Positions 9,442 through 19,202 of a stretch of 64,000 nt of DNA are shown piece by piece (the first letter of the stretch is position 1; each line of letters opens with the position of its first letter). Made by a program: the position numbers and the translations under genes. This stretch comes from Phytophthora colocasiae. Lineage: Eukaryota > Oomycota > Peronosporomycetes > Peronosporales > Peronosporaceae. The DNA lies in NCBI GenBank assembly GCA_018806915.1, contig JAGKQI010000101.1, forward strand, positions 186,001-250,000, given 5' to 3'. A model generated the notes under the pieces. That model was not told the origin of the DNA. It saw nothing but the letters and a program-made list of their open reading frames with translations, and did not search any database.

Positions 9442-11718
9442 TTAGTTAGTCGACGGCGGCTGGTTAGACTGTTGAGGACGCTGGTAGATTCGAGGTTGCT
9501 CGCACTCGACGTTGATGTGACCCGCTGTCTGACAGTTCGTACAGACTGAGTTGTTTCGACGACAGTTCAACCGGCTACACCCTAAGGTGTGACAGCGACC
9601 ACACACTATGTGTCCCTCTTGAGTGTACAGGTCAGGACCCTGACGGATACCTCTCATTGGAGTAGCCGGCAAAGCTGAAGTAGACGGTTGAGACGGTACA
9701 GCATACACTCCTTGGGTCGAGGTCGGGGCCAACTGGTACTGGACGGCGGCTACTGGAGGAGTAGCCTGTGACGCTTGAGTCTGTTGCTGAACCAGCAAGT
9801 TCTGAGTCTGCTGCATCATAGCGAGCATCTGCTTCATCATGTCGTAGTCGGCTGACTTCTTAGGCGGCTCGTCGGCGAAATCCTTGTCATCCTCCACAGG
9901 CAAGTGCTGATTCTTGTACAGCAGCACAGCCACTGCCTGAGGGATCGAGTTCACCAGAGAGGTGTCCAGAGTGTTCCTCCACTGCTTGTTCCGTAGTCCA
10001 GACAGGAAGTACTGGTACTTCATCTCAGGGTCGAAGTACTGTGCAGCATCACACAGACTCGAGATCAAGTCACCCCACACTTCAGCAGACATCCCACGAG
10101 AGCGCTTCGTCTTCTTCAGTCGCTCGATCATCTGCAGAGGAGTCTGACAGATGAACTGGTTGTGGAATCGGGTACGAAGTGTATCGAAGTCATTGATCTG
10201 CGAGTACGTCCACCACTCTTCACCAGTCTTACCCTTCAGACACTCCCTGAAAGCACTCAAACGAAGCGAACCGTCGAGTCCCTCAGTAGCCCTCTCAAAG
10301 TCGTTCCAAAAAGTTCGAGCCTTGTCGACCGAAGCACTGTCCGAGTAGAAGGGTTGGATCATCCGGATAGCGTTCTTGATGTTCGAAGGCATCCCGACGG
10401 GTCGAGGTCTAGCCACTTGACTCGCCGTCTGAGAGTAGACGGGAGGGAGTTGGTTGGGGTAAGAACCCATACCAACGACAGGAGGCTGACCCATCGACGA
10501 AGTCATCGGTACACTAGGAGTAGATGTCAGGGGGACGGGCAGCGAAGGTCGTTGAGTAGACGGATTCGAAGTCACAGGATACATCGAGTAGGCAGTAGAC
10601 GGTGGTTGACTTGGGTACACAGGGTGAGGCGGCGGAGGCTCAGTAGTCGCAGGAGCAGCTTGAACTCCTTGAGTCATCTGAGGGTACGGATTCGCCATCG
10701 GATGTTGCACAGCAGTAGACGTCTGGACGACGGGTGTTGGATTCCCGTACGAGAAGCCCGCCACAGTAGACCATCCCACAGGGTGGATAAAGGGGCTGTT
10801 CAGTCCAGTCCCAGGTACACCAGGGGTAGCTCCGATAGTGACATTCTGGTAACTCGCGATAGCCGACCGGTTAGACTGAGGGACACTAGCCGCAGGTGTC
10901 ACTACAGGGGCAAGAGTGGGTGGCTGGCTCCCCGGCCATCCGACATTCACGCTTGGTTGAGTCGCAGGTAGCTGACTACCCCATCCAGTAGGGAGTACTC
11001 CGGTCGGGTTCGTGACCACACCTAGGTTACCTCCAACATCCATAGAGTAGCTTGTAGGAGCAAGGGGCGGTTGAATCACCGTAGCAGGAACAGCACTAGC
11101 CTGAACAGAGGCGGTCGTAGGATGCTGAGGAGGGTCAATCGCCAAGGAGTAGCGGGATCGCGCAGGCAGCTGAGTCGTCATCAGTTCAGGATTCATAGTA
11201 GTCGTAGGTGCCGGTGGTAGCCAGGTTTGACCTGTAGAGGGGTCTACTTCAGGCTCGTAACGCGGGACCGTCCCAGGAGGGAAACTCGGAACCGCAGCAA
11301 ATCCAGTCTCTGGTTGGTTCGATGCGAAGGTAGGTCTCACAGTAGCTGGGGAGCTACTCTCGTCGGGTCTCAGGCCTCCGGTCCGAGGTTCAGAGATGCT
11401 TCGTACTAGTCTCGGTCGGGGCGGTTCAGGTCGGTTCGAACCTAAGGCAGCTCTACGGACGATAGACTGGACGGAGGTAAGTCCTCCAACCGAAGTCAAG
11501 TCAGGTCGTCCAGCGAGGAGAGTACTCCCCCCACTCAACCATGCAGGAGCAGACCATCCAGTGCTTCCACTCGAGTCGACGGGGACTGAGGTGGCTGTCG
11601 ACTGCTCTCTTCCAGTACCAAACCACGCAGTAGATGGGTCTTCAGCGCGTCTACTCCCACTTGACATAGGACTGCCGTCGTCTTCGTCGAGTCCGCCGTG
11701 TGGACCGAACGAGGACAT
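9442..11718 (-). CDS. gag: Gypsy gag polyprotein
   Basis: The structural capsid-nucleocapsid precursor is 758 aa from the first ATG (11718); the frame is open to a GTG at 11811. Residues 1 to about 440 are low-complexity and Pro/Ser/Thr/Gln-rich. A retrotransposon gag capsid-like domain lies at about 454-610, with the typical FW/EWW/RF spacing. A Gln/Met-rich stretch follows, then two knuckles: CGRCHTLGCSRLNC (about 703), with Cys in place of the usual His (CX2CX4CX4C), and canonical CTNCQTAGHINVEC (about 724). The same frame is also open at 12057-11857, separated by a TGA, and could be a lost N-terminal extension. A further knuckle lies beyond the terminal TAA. Confidence 0.88.
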   Translation of the reverse strand: MSSFGPHGGLDEDDGSPMSSGSRRAEDPSTAWFGTGREQSTATSVPVDSSGSTGWSAPAWLSGGSTLLAGRPDLTSVGGLTSVQSIVRRAALGSNRPEPPRPRLVRSISEPRTGGLRPDESSSPATVRPTFASNQPETGFAAVPSFPPGTVPRYEPEVDPSTGQTWLPPAPTTTMNPELMTTQLPARSRYSLAIDPPQHPTTASVQASAVPATVIQPPLAPTSYSMDVGGNLGVVTNPTGVLPTGWGSQLPATQPSVNVGWPGSQPPTLAPVVTPAASVPQSNRSAIASYQNVTIGATPGVPGTGLNSPFIHPVGWSTVAGFSYGNPTPVVQTSTAVQHPMANPYPQMTQGVQAAPATTEPPPPHPVYPSQPPSTAYSMYPVTSNPSTQRPSLPVPLTSTPSVPMTSSMGQPPVVGMGSYPNQLPPVYSQTASQVARPRPVGMPSNIKNAIRMIQPFYSDSASVDKARTFWNDFERATEGLDGSLRLSAFRECLKGKTGEEWWTYSQINDFDTLRTRFHNQFICQTPLQMIERLKKTKRSRGMSAEVWGDLISSLCDAAQYFDPEMKYQYFLSGLRNKQWRNTLDTSLVNSIPQAVAVLLYKNQHLPVEDDKDFADEPPKKSADYDMMKQMLAMMQQTQNLLVQQQTQASQATPPVAAVQYQLAPTSTQGVYAVPSQPSTSALPATPMRGIRQGPDLYTQEGHIVCGRCHTLGCSRLNCRRNNSVCTNCQTAGHINVECEQPRIYQRPQQSNQPPSTN

Positions 11719-12783
11719 CTCGATCTCAGGTTCTTCTTCTCCTTCGGTAGACTTGTGTTCAGGGACTTGTAGCACTCCCGCCCAGGTGATCCACTCCCAG
11801 ATCCGATACACGCCTGTGGTTAGAGTAGATGTAGATGTAGATGGAGACTGTCTTCACTTAGCAACTCGCTTCGGAGCTAGTCCGCTTGCTTTTGAAGGTA
11901 CTTCCGAGTAAGTCTTGGTCTCGTCCTGAGTGTAGTCGCCGAGCACCTCCCTAGTTGACCCTTGTCGAACTAGCAGTGACGCGATCTCCCACTCCTCGTA
12001 GGTAGTACTCTTCTTCGGTGTCCTTGGTAGCGGGCGTATTCCTTCGTCGACGCTCACTTAGCAGACCTTTCTCCAGTGGACAACTACCCTGCTTCTCCAC
12101 CACTTGTCGTATACCTGGTTAAGGGTCGAGTAGTTGCGGACTGTTATCGAGTAGGTCTGGGCGGGGAGCTTAAGGAATACGTAAAATGCAAACTTCTTTC
12201 TTCTTGTTTTTGGGTTGTTCTTAACTTGGTAGATACACGACTGACTAGATTTCAGGAAGGTCTTGACCGGTACTTGTAGGGATGACACACCTCCGAAGTA
12301 GAAGAGCACTGAGACTAGGCCTGACATCCGTCCTCTCGCGATGGTATGATAGTAGACGGGGCAGGGAGTAGATGAGAGGTACCTCCAAACTGGACCTCAG
12401 ACATAGTACTAGGCCACCGGGCCATGTACAGTGGTCGACGTTGGGCAAGGCCTCGGGACATAATGCGCGCCCGACGCTGGTTCACACACTATATTCCCGG
12501 GTACGGGACAGCTGTGGGGAGTCTACGCAGCAATTACATGGCACAACTCAAAGCAACACTACTAACATATTTAGCATACGGTAGCGAGGACCTTAAGCTG
12601 AATGGCAATACAGTGATTTCAGCATGGGATTCGGTCCAAGAAACTTACCCGAAGCAAAGGACCGACTCCACGGCTGAAGTTAAGAAGTCGTAAGTATATA
12701 TTACATCGTTGCCGGGAATGACTTGTCCACTAAGGTGTTAATCAACTTCTTCTTTTAGTTGCATCCAACAAAGGAAAATAGTA
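11719..12783. other. Gag leader, probable 5' LTR region and spacer before the bZIP cluster
   Basis: No supported gene. 11857-12057 (minus) is open in the gag frame without an ATG. 12100-12420 may contain the 5' LTR, but its partner lies outside the window, so the limits cannot be fixed. A plus-strand open stretch at 12424-12693 resembles no family I know. The last 90 bp is the 3' flank of the first bZIP gene. Confidence 0.4.
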
Positions 12784-13815
12784 TCAGCATGTATCAGCCT
12801 CGTTTGAACACCACACCTCCGCCACGTCCGACATATTTTTAAGGATCTGGGCCAATATCGTCATCATGTCGATCTGGGGTTCAACGCGTGCCACACGACC
12901 ATTCTCGCTTTCAAAAAGGAAGTCCACTGAAATAACACAGTCGACGTGGTGCCCCAAAAGCTTATCACGCAGCGACGGCTGGATATCGTATTTGCTCTGT
13001 GGCTCGACGACCCGCAAGTGCGGAAACATGTAGCGCAATGTAAGCTCAGTGGCGACAAAGTGGAGTCTTGCGGTGGCAGTTATAGCACCTGGTGCAACCG
13101 ATTCAACTCGCTGGAGTTGAAGTTGCGTTTCCCCAAAGTACTGTGAAATCCGTCGCCATTGCTCAATAACATTGTCGATTCCTCTGACTTCACCCACGGC
13201 TGCGTCGGCTGTGAAAGTTCGATGCAGGAACGCCAGATTTCTCTTGGCCTCGGTATCATTTTGCATGTCCTCTTCACGCTCGAGATTCCACGGGGCCTTA
13301 AAACTGTTTTCGAGAACGCGAAATACCTCAGTCACGATAGTCCACGGGCTTTGGTCGGTCTTCTCGGCGAGTAAGATTTTCTGACGCTGGCGCTTCAACT
13401 GGGTAAGCTCATCGCGCAGATGCTTTACCGAAGTCTCAAGCTGTAGTTGAAGGTTGCGTTGCTTGTTGCGGTAGCGGGCCTGGTTGGTGCGACATTGTTC
13501 GCGTCGAATTTCTGCCTTAATGCGACTCCGCTTCAGTTCCGCGGCGTCCTGGTTCATGATTGGATCCATTTTCCGTCCGTAACTGAACTCACTCGTTTCT
13601 TCATCTTCGTCGTACGTTCTCTTCCTGCCCCTTGGTACATCTCGACTACGTGCTGAGTGAGGTGGGTCGGCATGGCTAGGAGTTAGCGAGGCAGAGTTCC
13701 AGCCACTCGATGAAGCACGTGGGAGAACGTGGCCAACAAGGCCGTCGCTCAGTTTTGCTCTTGCCGATCCGAAATGGTAGGCATGGAATCGTGGAGTGTC
13801 AGTCTGGTTTGCCAT
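12784..13815 (-). CDS. bZIP transcription factor with Cys in the basic region (paralogue 1)
   Basis: A nuclear DNA-binding protein of 343 aa with an ATG start. The basic region at residues 103-121 (RREQCRTNQARYRNKQRN) follows the bZIP pattern but has Cys108 where nearly all bZIPs have Asn. The zipper keeps a heptad series L126, L133, L140, I147. A conserved domain follows (about 156-330), beginning SPWTIV and ending in alternating strand-like segments, shared by all five paralogues; an NTF2/SnoaL-like fold is a guess. The N-terminus carries a motif (LSDGLVGHVLPRA) shared with paralogues 2 and 4. Phytophthora bZIPs with Cys at this site are known from published work and some have been linked to oxidative stress defence. 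It is the only minus-strand member of the cluster. Confidence 0.92.
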   Translation of the reverse strand: MANQTDTPRFHAYHFGSARAKLSDGLVGHVLPRASSSGWNSASLTPSHADPPHSARSRDVPRGRKRTYDEDEETSEFSYGRKMDPIMNQDAAELKRSRIKAEIRREQCRTNQARYRNKQRNLQLQLETSVKHLRDELTQLKRQRQKILLAEKTDQSPWTIVTEVFRVLENSFKAPWNLEREEDMQNDTEAKRNLAFLHRTFTADAAVGEVRGIDNVIEQWRRISQYFGETQLQLQRVESVAPGAITATARLHFVATELTLRYMFPHLRVVEPQSKYDIQPSLRDKLLGHHVDCVISVDFLFESENGRVARVEPQIDMMTILAQILKNMSDVAEVWCSNEADTC

Positions 13816-14502
13816 CTTGCGGGGAAGTTGAGTTGTGAGCAGTTCAGCTACAATTTACAGGCTTAGCCAGACATTAGAACATCCATGCCGATTACGCAGC
13901 CACACGTTTACGTGGTTTGAAGGACTCGATGCTCGTAGCCAATGGTGTGCCTATGTCAAGTACATACGTTGTAGGGAAACGCCATTGTGGAGTGAGCACA
14001 TGCGTTTTACTGCCTTCACTGGGAATCTGGTGATGGGTTTGAGTACTGTAGCAAACACAGTGATGGCGATGGCACATGAAGTGTATGCCGGCAAACCTCC
14101 CGGAGCAATCACTGAGGTGATCTCCATAGCGTAATCTCAGTTACAGTACTGTACACGCATAACTACAAGGGGGGGCAGCAACAACGGTGCTAGCAATAAT
14201 AGCCAAGAAACTGTTTTACACCTCAATTCTATAAGTCCATTTTGGCAGCCACTCACACGCTTTATCATACGCATAGAATTGCGTGCTAAGGAGTTTGAGA
14301 ACTGGCCAGTGATTCGTAGTGTGTCGGTAAAGGATGGAGAATTTCCGGTACACTATTGGTTATTCTCTGATATAAAACACAGCTCGAGCCTGTCTATCCT
14401 ATCGTCAAGCATGTAGCCCGCCAATTCGAAGTGTTCGCCCAAAGTTTATCACAATTGAGGTGATCGAGGTACACTCCTTTCACTTTTGAGGTGATCGGAA
14501 AA

Positions 14503-14542
14503 TACCGATACCGGTTTTCTATCTGCACATCCGGTATCGGTA
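14503..14542. repeat. Perfect 12-bp inverted repeat (hairpin)
   Basis: TACCGATACCGG at 14503-14514 is exactly inverted at 14531-14542, with a 16-nt loop. Function unknown; it sits between divergent bZIP genes. Confidence 0.7.
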
Positions 14543-15413
14543 ACTTGGCTCTCGATTTCCAACGGAGCCAAGAACTAGTGCTACCATTTGTACAGGTACC
14601 TACATGAACACAGAATTGTTCCCACAGTTTACGGTTTATGGACGGCGACCCGTAAACAGTCAGGCAGCACTCGCTGCATGCCATGCAGGTAGCCTGCCAG
14701 TGAAAGGTTGCGGCTGGCTAAGGCATCAAGGAATGCTATCCATCCATCCATTTCTGAGATCTGACCCCAGGGCGTTCGTAATCACCGTGACATGCCTACA
14801 AAATCATCGTCGTCCATATCCACCATTTTTCACAGCTAAAGTGTTCGCCTCTAATCTCTCTGGGCAAATCGAGAATGCTTCCTGCCATCTACGAATTGCG
14901 ACGGTAGAAACTACTAGTATCAGCGTATGGTGGTACTAGGTCTGTTATCCGGATAGATTGCATGTAAACACCGTTTGTAAACGCCGTTTCCTTACATTTA
15001 TGCCATACAAACAAAATCCGGATAATTGCACCAGTACACATCATTTGCTAAAATTAGTTCATATTGCACGATAGCTTCAGCTACCGGTATACCACACGTC
15101 CGGATAACGGCACATGCGTAGTCACGACAAGTAATAGCACGAATTTTGCGATTGCCAGAAAATGTTACACAACTTGTGTATACCGGCAAATTCCTCTGCG
15201 TGGCGGTTCAATGAACCCTCAGGTCCTACTGGGAGAGACTGGGTTCCCAAGTCACGTTTAGTCACAATGATGGCGCGGGGTCTAACCAGCTCGTTACATA
15301 CAAAGCGCAAGGTGTTTGCGGGACTTGTCCATCCAGAACGTTTACGATCTAGAAATCTCCGGATCTGCTGCCATCCTCACGCCATCAGCGATTTAGCCAA
15401 TTTTCTCGCCTCT

Positions 15414-15431
15414 CTCAACGCCACGTGATAC
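15414..15431 (+). promoter_or_regulatory. 18-bp promoter sequence with G-box, shared with bZIP4
   Basis: CTCAACGCCACGTGATAC ends 48 bp before the bZIP2 ATG and recurs exactly at 19759-19776, 69 bp before the bZIP4 ATG. It contains the palindrome CACGTG, a classical bZIP/bHLH target. The exact match between otherwise divergent upstream regions suggests selection or recent shared ancestry. Confidence 0.55.
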
Positions 15432-15479
15432 TTCAGAACGAAATCGCCCTTCAAGCCCACAAGTCGAAACAAGGACACT

Positions 15480-16598
15480 ATGAACCGTTACCTGCCCGCC
15501 CCCAGACCGCTCAGTGAAAGCCTTGTGGGCGTCGTGCTGCCCAGGGCCCCAACCGGCCGTCTCCACAGCGACGCCACGGCCGCTACAGCGCCCTACGGGT
15601 CGGAAGTTAGCCCTTACAACGTATCGAGGACCAATCGTAGCTTTCTTGACTCGCGCGTGTCGGTCCGTGAAAGCTCTAGGACCAACGGAGACGCCCCCGA
15701 TGCGTTGCTTTATCTCACCGGAGTAGCAGGTGACAGGCCATCACAGCTTCCCGCTGGAGGAAAGATGGCTCCTATGCCAAGAGCAGCGCTGGAGAAGACG
15801 AACCAGAGCCAAGACGAGCTCAGGGAGAGCCACAAACGCAAGCGCGCAGATGACAGCAAGGTGCGTCGACGCGAGCAATGCCGAGCGAACCAGGCCAGAT
15901 ACCGAGACAAGCAGCGCAATGCGCAGATGCAGCTTGAAAAGAGTGTGGCGCAGTTGCAAAAGGAGCTGGAAACCTTAAAGCGTCGATACCGAGACTTGTC
16001 CTCTCGTGAGAGAAGCAACCAGAGTCCATGGAGCATCGTAGCGGAAGTTTTCCGACTGCTTGAGATCGGTTTCCGGTCCCCCTGGCGAGTGGTAGGCGAT
16101 CGAGAGACTCAGTCTCACGCAGAGACCCGTCAGACCCTGGCCGTTCTGGAGACCGCATTTGCTCACGATGCAGCGATGGGAGATCTGCGAGGCGTCGATG
16201 CTCTCATGGAGCAGCTAAGACTGTACTCGCAGCATTTTGGAGACACCCAATTACAGCTCCAGCAGGTCGAGTCAATGGCTCCAGGTGTGATGACTGCTAG
16301 AGCGAAGTTGAGCGTGACTGTGACGGAATCCACGCTTCGGCACATCTTCCCCCACCTGACACCGCCTACTGGTGGAAAGGGAAAGCTGTACGAAAGCCTT
16401 TTGGGACAACGTCTGGAGTGTAGCAGCGCCTTGAACTTTCTCTTTAGCGAAAGTGACCGTGTGGAGCGTTTGGAAATTAGCATTGATATGACGACACCTC
16501 TTCTTCGTGTTTTGGGAACAGTCGAAGACGTATCGAAAGTGCTCATGCACGCGCGGATCTCGTCGGAGTGCACAATCGGTAGTTCCGCCAGTGAGTAA
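15480..16598 (+). CDS. bZIP transcription factor with Cys in the basic region (paralogue 2)
   Basis: A 372-aa protein with an ATG start. The basic region (RREQCRANQARYRDKQRN) has Cys134 in the invariant Asn position. The zipper heptads are L152, L159, L166 and L173. The N-terminal motif LSESLVGVVLPRAPTGR is shared with paralogues 1 and 4. The conserved C-terminal domain (about 182-355) includes SPWSIVAEVFRLLE, an FAHDAAMG motif and the block LGQRLE. It probably binds DNA as a homo- or heterodimer with its neighbours; the altered base-contacting residue predicts a non-canonical target. The G-box element 48 bp upstream may serve auto- or cross-regulation. Confidence 0.92.
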   Translation: MNRYLPAPRPLSESLVGVVLPRAPTGRLHSDATAATAPYGSEVSPYNVSRTNRSFLDSRVSVRESSRTNGDAPDALLYLTGVAGDRPSQLPAGGKMAPMPRAALEKTNQSQDELRESHKRKRADDSKVRRREQCRANQARYRDKQRNAQMQLEKSVAQLQKELETLKRRYRDLSSRERSNQSPWSIVAEVFRLLEIGFRSPWRVVGDRETQSHAETRQTLAVLETAFAHDAAMGDLRGVDALMEQLRLYSQHFGDTQLQLQQVESMAPGVMTARAKLSVTVTESTLRHIFPHLTPPTGGKGKLYESLLGQRLECSSALNFLFSESDRVERLEISIDMTTPLLRVLGTVEDVSKVLMHARISSECTIGSSASE

Positions 16599-16951
16599 TG
16601 TCTGCCGACTTCTTAAGTATATGTTGTGCTCTTTTTTCCTGCCACCTCGGAGTTGCCATGAGATACCAAAGTACCGACAACCCAGGGAAGATTTTCCTTT
16701 TTTTGGTCACAAGCCGAAGTCTAACACCTTGAGGGATTGATGTTGTAGTTGATTCTTAAACACTTCGAGCAGGTCTTCGACGTAAATGGCTCGGTTTTTC
16801 CTGCCAGCATTTTTTTTTTTTAAATAAGCGAATCGCATATTAGCTTCGAACAGATCCTACAGTAGGATAGTAAATTGAACGCGTTCAACCACTTCATACA
16901 GCACCACTACTGTACCAGTGCACAGGTAAAGCGATCCATCGTACATGTACC

Positions 16952-17625
16952 TAGCGTTGGGCAGAAATGGCTGGTTAAAACCCGAATTGGTTTTAACCAG
17001 GAAAAAACCAGGAAAAAACCAGCCGGATTGGTGCCGAAAACTGCCGAAAACATAAAACGGCCTAATTCGGAGGATAGCGATGTTTTATTTATTCTTTACC
17101 TCGCAGCGGCCATCTTTTAGGAGGCCTCAGACATTGCGGAGGTCATGACCGACGACGGCCCACTAGGGCGAAATGATGAGGCCCGGACTTCCATCTCTCA
17201 GAAGAGCACTCGTTCCAGTCCACACCATGGCTCGACCGCAAAAGTCAGTATGGAGACTTTACGACACCATCGTAGCGAAAGGTCCTGGCAAGGTTTACCC
17301 TGACGTTAGGTGCAAGAACTGCGACGTCGACATAAAGAATGGTCGTCTTTGTGTCGAGGAAGGTAATGCACGTCCTAGTATCGCATGTAGCTGCCAGCCA
17401 TATGAGTCATGTGCCTTCGTCTTCCGGCGCGACGCTTGAGACTCTTAGTCTCTGTCTGCACGAGGCTGCTCCCTGCATGTATCCAGCCCGCGCTAATTTG
17501 CTGGGTGCAGCGGCCTAATTCGTTTTCGGCAGTTTTCGGCAGAAATGGTTATAACCAGCCGAAAACTTGCCATTTATGGTTTTAACCATAAATGGCAGTA
17601 AATGGCAGCCATTTTGCCAACGCTA
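16952..17625 (+). mobile_element. Short hAT-family DNA transposon derivative with 8-bp TSD
   Basis: Ends are TAGCGTTGG at 16952-16960 and its exact inverse CCAACGCTA at 17617-17625. Both are flanked by the direct repeat CATGTACC (16944-16951 and 17626-17633). TAGNG-type termini with 8-bp target duplications are the hAT signature. Subterminal inverted blocks also match: tandem GCCGAAAACT units and CGGCCTAATTC near 17034-17069 and, inverted, near 17510-17545. At 674 bp it is too short to encode a full transposase, so it is non-autonomous. Confidence 0.88.
17227..17439 (+). pseudogene. BED-finger-like remnant of a hAT transposase
   Basis: About 70 codons starting MARPQKSVWRLYD, with a following VRCKNCDVDI. 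This is the VW...C-X2-C opening of a BED zinc finger, the DNA-binding module at the N-terminus of hAT transposases. The frame ends before the distal ligands are clear, and no RNase H-like catalytic domain is present. It may survive as a fossil of the autonomous parent. Confidence 0.5.
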
Positions 17626-17860
17626 CATGTACCGGTATGTCGATGCATAACTCATCGCTGCCATCTGCTGTCAATTTGAATACGGGACGCCTCATCACCA
17701 CTTGTTTATGGGGCGTTTCAGCTCCGACTACCTAACCTCTCGCTCCACGGAAGTGCTATGCGTGGTACAATTGCTAAGGTTGTATATTAATATGTAGTTC
17801 CTGCCAAGCGCCGTTGGGTCTGATCTCGGAGGCTGCAGCTCCTTTACCTTTTGCAAGTTT

Positions 17861-17913
17861 CAGAGCTCTTGAGTCAAGAGCTCTGGGCTGGTCAAGAGTC
17901 TTGACCAGCCCAG
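17861..17913. repeat. Two adjacent, slightly overlapping perfect odd palindromes
   Basis: First palindrome: 12-bp arms 17861-17872 and 17874-17885 around one base, centred on TGAGTCA (17870-17876), the AP-1/GCN4-type bZIP core. Second: 15-bp arms 17883-17897 and 17899-17913 around one base, with arm CTGGGCTGGTCAAGA. They lie about 220-270 bp upstream of the bZIP3 ATG and could be regulatory sites or cruciform-forming sequence. Confidence 0.75.
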
Positions 17914-18131
17914 CCGGCTGAGAGATTTGTCACGCTGAGCAAAAGTACTGCCTTTCGTAGCTCCTGATGTGATCGGGTGTGGCACAGAAAGCTCCAGCAC
18001 ATCATGTGTTGCGTTTGCGTCCATAGCGGACGAATATGATTGCGACCAAAACCACGTAAGGCTTGACCTTCTCGTCTGTCCACGGGCGCCAGTGCCCACT
18101 CCATATCTTCACAACCAAATTGTCGCCCACC

Positions 18132-19202
18132 ATGGCCAATCTACTCAGAGATCCATCGCTTCACTTTGTCGAAAACTACGCTCTTCCTCAGATTTCTAGT
18201 GCCCGACGTCAAGTAGGGCCATCGAGAGGGCGACACGAGGCATCGACGGTCGCTCCATTTGCTCCCCATGGAGACAACGTTCCGGCTGCAGACGCTGCTA
18301 CCACCGCGCTACTGTCATTTACTCACGGCACGGGATCAGTTTCGGACTCGCTCCAAACTGGAAATGTATCTGCAGTCACTAATACGACTGACAAGCGCAA
18401 ACGGTCTGCGTATTACAGAACTTCGACTCGTCGCCATCAGTGCCGAGCTAATCAAGCTCGATATCGTGAGAGACAGCGCGCGGCTCACCTTCAGCTTCAA
18501 CAAAGCGTCGAAGACCTACACAAAGAGGTTGATCGTCTCAAACGCCAGTACCATGAACATTCGTCTCTCTTAAGCAGCAACCAAAGCCCATGGTCGGTCG
18601 TAGCGGAGGTGTTTCACTTGATCGAGAGCAGCTTTCGATCGCCGTGGTGTATGACAAATTCCAAGGAGATAATGGGTCACAAGGCAACTCGACGGGTCTT
18701 GGCTAGTATCGAGAAGGCATTTGCACACGATGCCACCATGGGGAACCTTGTTGGAGCTGATGCACTCATGACGCAGCTTCGGTACTACACCCAGTACTTT
18801 GGAGAGCCCCAGCTGAAGCTGCAACGAATTGAGACGGTGGCGTCTGGAGTGATGGCGGCCAAAGCCAAGTTGAGTGTGACAGTGACAGAGCTCACTCTGC
18901 GGCACATTTTTCCACATGTAGTGAAGCTGCGTGATACCAATCACTACGCAAGTGAACAGCACTCGCTGTATGACAGACTCCTTGGCCAGCGTCTTGAATT
19001 ACCCGGCTCGATGTGCTTTTTCTTTGACGAGTATAGTCACCGAGTTGTTCGGTTGGAGACTCGGTTTGATCTGGTGCCTGCGTTGCTTCGATCGCTGAGG
19101 AATCTCAAGGATGTCTCTGATGTGATGGAGCATGCACTTGTCACGCTCGACTGTGTCATTCACGACGGCCTCAGCAAGGTAGCGCCGGGTGTGACTGGAT
19201 AA
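18132..19202 (+). CDS. bZIP transcription factor with Cys in the basic region (paralogue 3)
   Basis: A 356-aa protein from the first ATG (18132); the frame opens at a TTG at 18063 that I do not use. The basic region RRHQCRANQARYRERQR has Cys at residue 104. The zipper follows (LQLQQSVEDLHKEVDRLKRQ). The C-terminal domain shared by the cluster is intact, from SPWSVVAEVFHLIE to the final VRLETRFDL block. The N-terminal LVGxVxPRA motif of paralogues 1, 2 and 4 is not retained. Two long palindromes, one with an AP-1-type core, lie about 250 bp upstream. Confidence 0.92.
   Translation: MANLLRDPSLHFVENYALPQISSARRQVGPSRGRHEASTVAPFAPHGDNVPAADAATTALLSFTHGTGSVSDSLQTGNVSAVTNTTDKRKRSAYYRTSTRRHQCRANQARYRERQRAAHLQLQQSVEDLHKEVDRLKRQYHEHSSLLSSNQSPWSVVAEVFHLIESSFRSPWCMTNSKEIMGHKATRRVLASIEKAFAHDATMGNLVGADALMTQLRYYTQYFGEPQLKLQRIETVASGVMAAKAKLSVTVTELTLRHIFPHVVKLRDTNHYASEQHSLYDRLLGQRLELPGSMCFFFDEYSHRVVRLETRFDLVPALLRSLRNLKDVSDVMEHALVTLDCVIHDGLSKVAPGVTG

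Larger units (their letters stand above)
1..12110 (-). mobile_element. Ty3/Gypsy (chromovirus-type) LTR retrotransposon, incomplete in window
   Basis: The gag, protease, reverse transcriptase, RNase H, integrase and chromodomain order on the minus strand is that of a Ty3/Gypsy chromovirus. Gag lies to the right (11718-9442) and pol to the left (9178-2897), so the 5' LTR should lie right of about 12.1 kb and the 3' LTR before base 1. I could not pair two LTRs, so both limits are approximate. The segment 1-2896 has the same GTCGAC- and AGTAG-rich texture as gag and pol, so I place it inside the element. A possible primer-binding site (CCACCA on the plus strand near 12100-12112) is only suggestive. 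Confidence 0.8.
13816..15479. other. 1.66-kb intergenic region between divergent bZIP genes
   Basis: No coding frame with family signal. Near the bZIP1 start it has an imperfect CACGTTTACGTG at about 13902. It also contains a perfect 12-bp inverted repeat (14503-14542), a 12-bp direct repeat TTGAGGTGATCG (14455-14466 and 14486-14497), and a 10-bp inverted pair GTTATCCGGA/TCCGGATAAC (14944-14953 and 15099-15108) that could mark a small MITE of 165 bp. Confidence 0.5.

Noticed and set aside
12100..12420. 5' LTR of the Gypsy element with a tRNA primer site
   Set aside because: The partner LTR is outside the window and no primer match is convincing, so limits cannot be supported.
12424..12693. 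Possible small gene between the Gypsy element and bZIP1
   Set aside because: No family resemblance, no supporting intron signals, and composition is not clearly coding.
14944..15108. 165-bp MITE suggested by GTTATCCGGA/TCCGGATAAC
   Set aside because: Inverted pair is only 10 bp and no flanking target duplication is visible.
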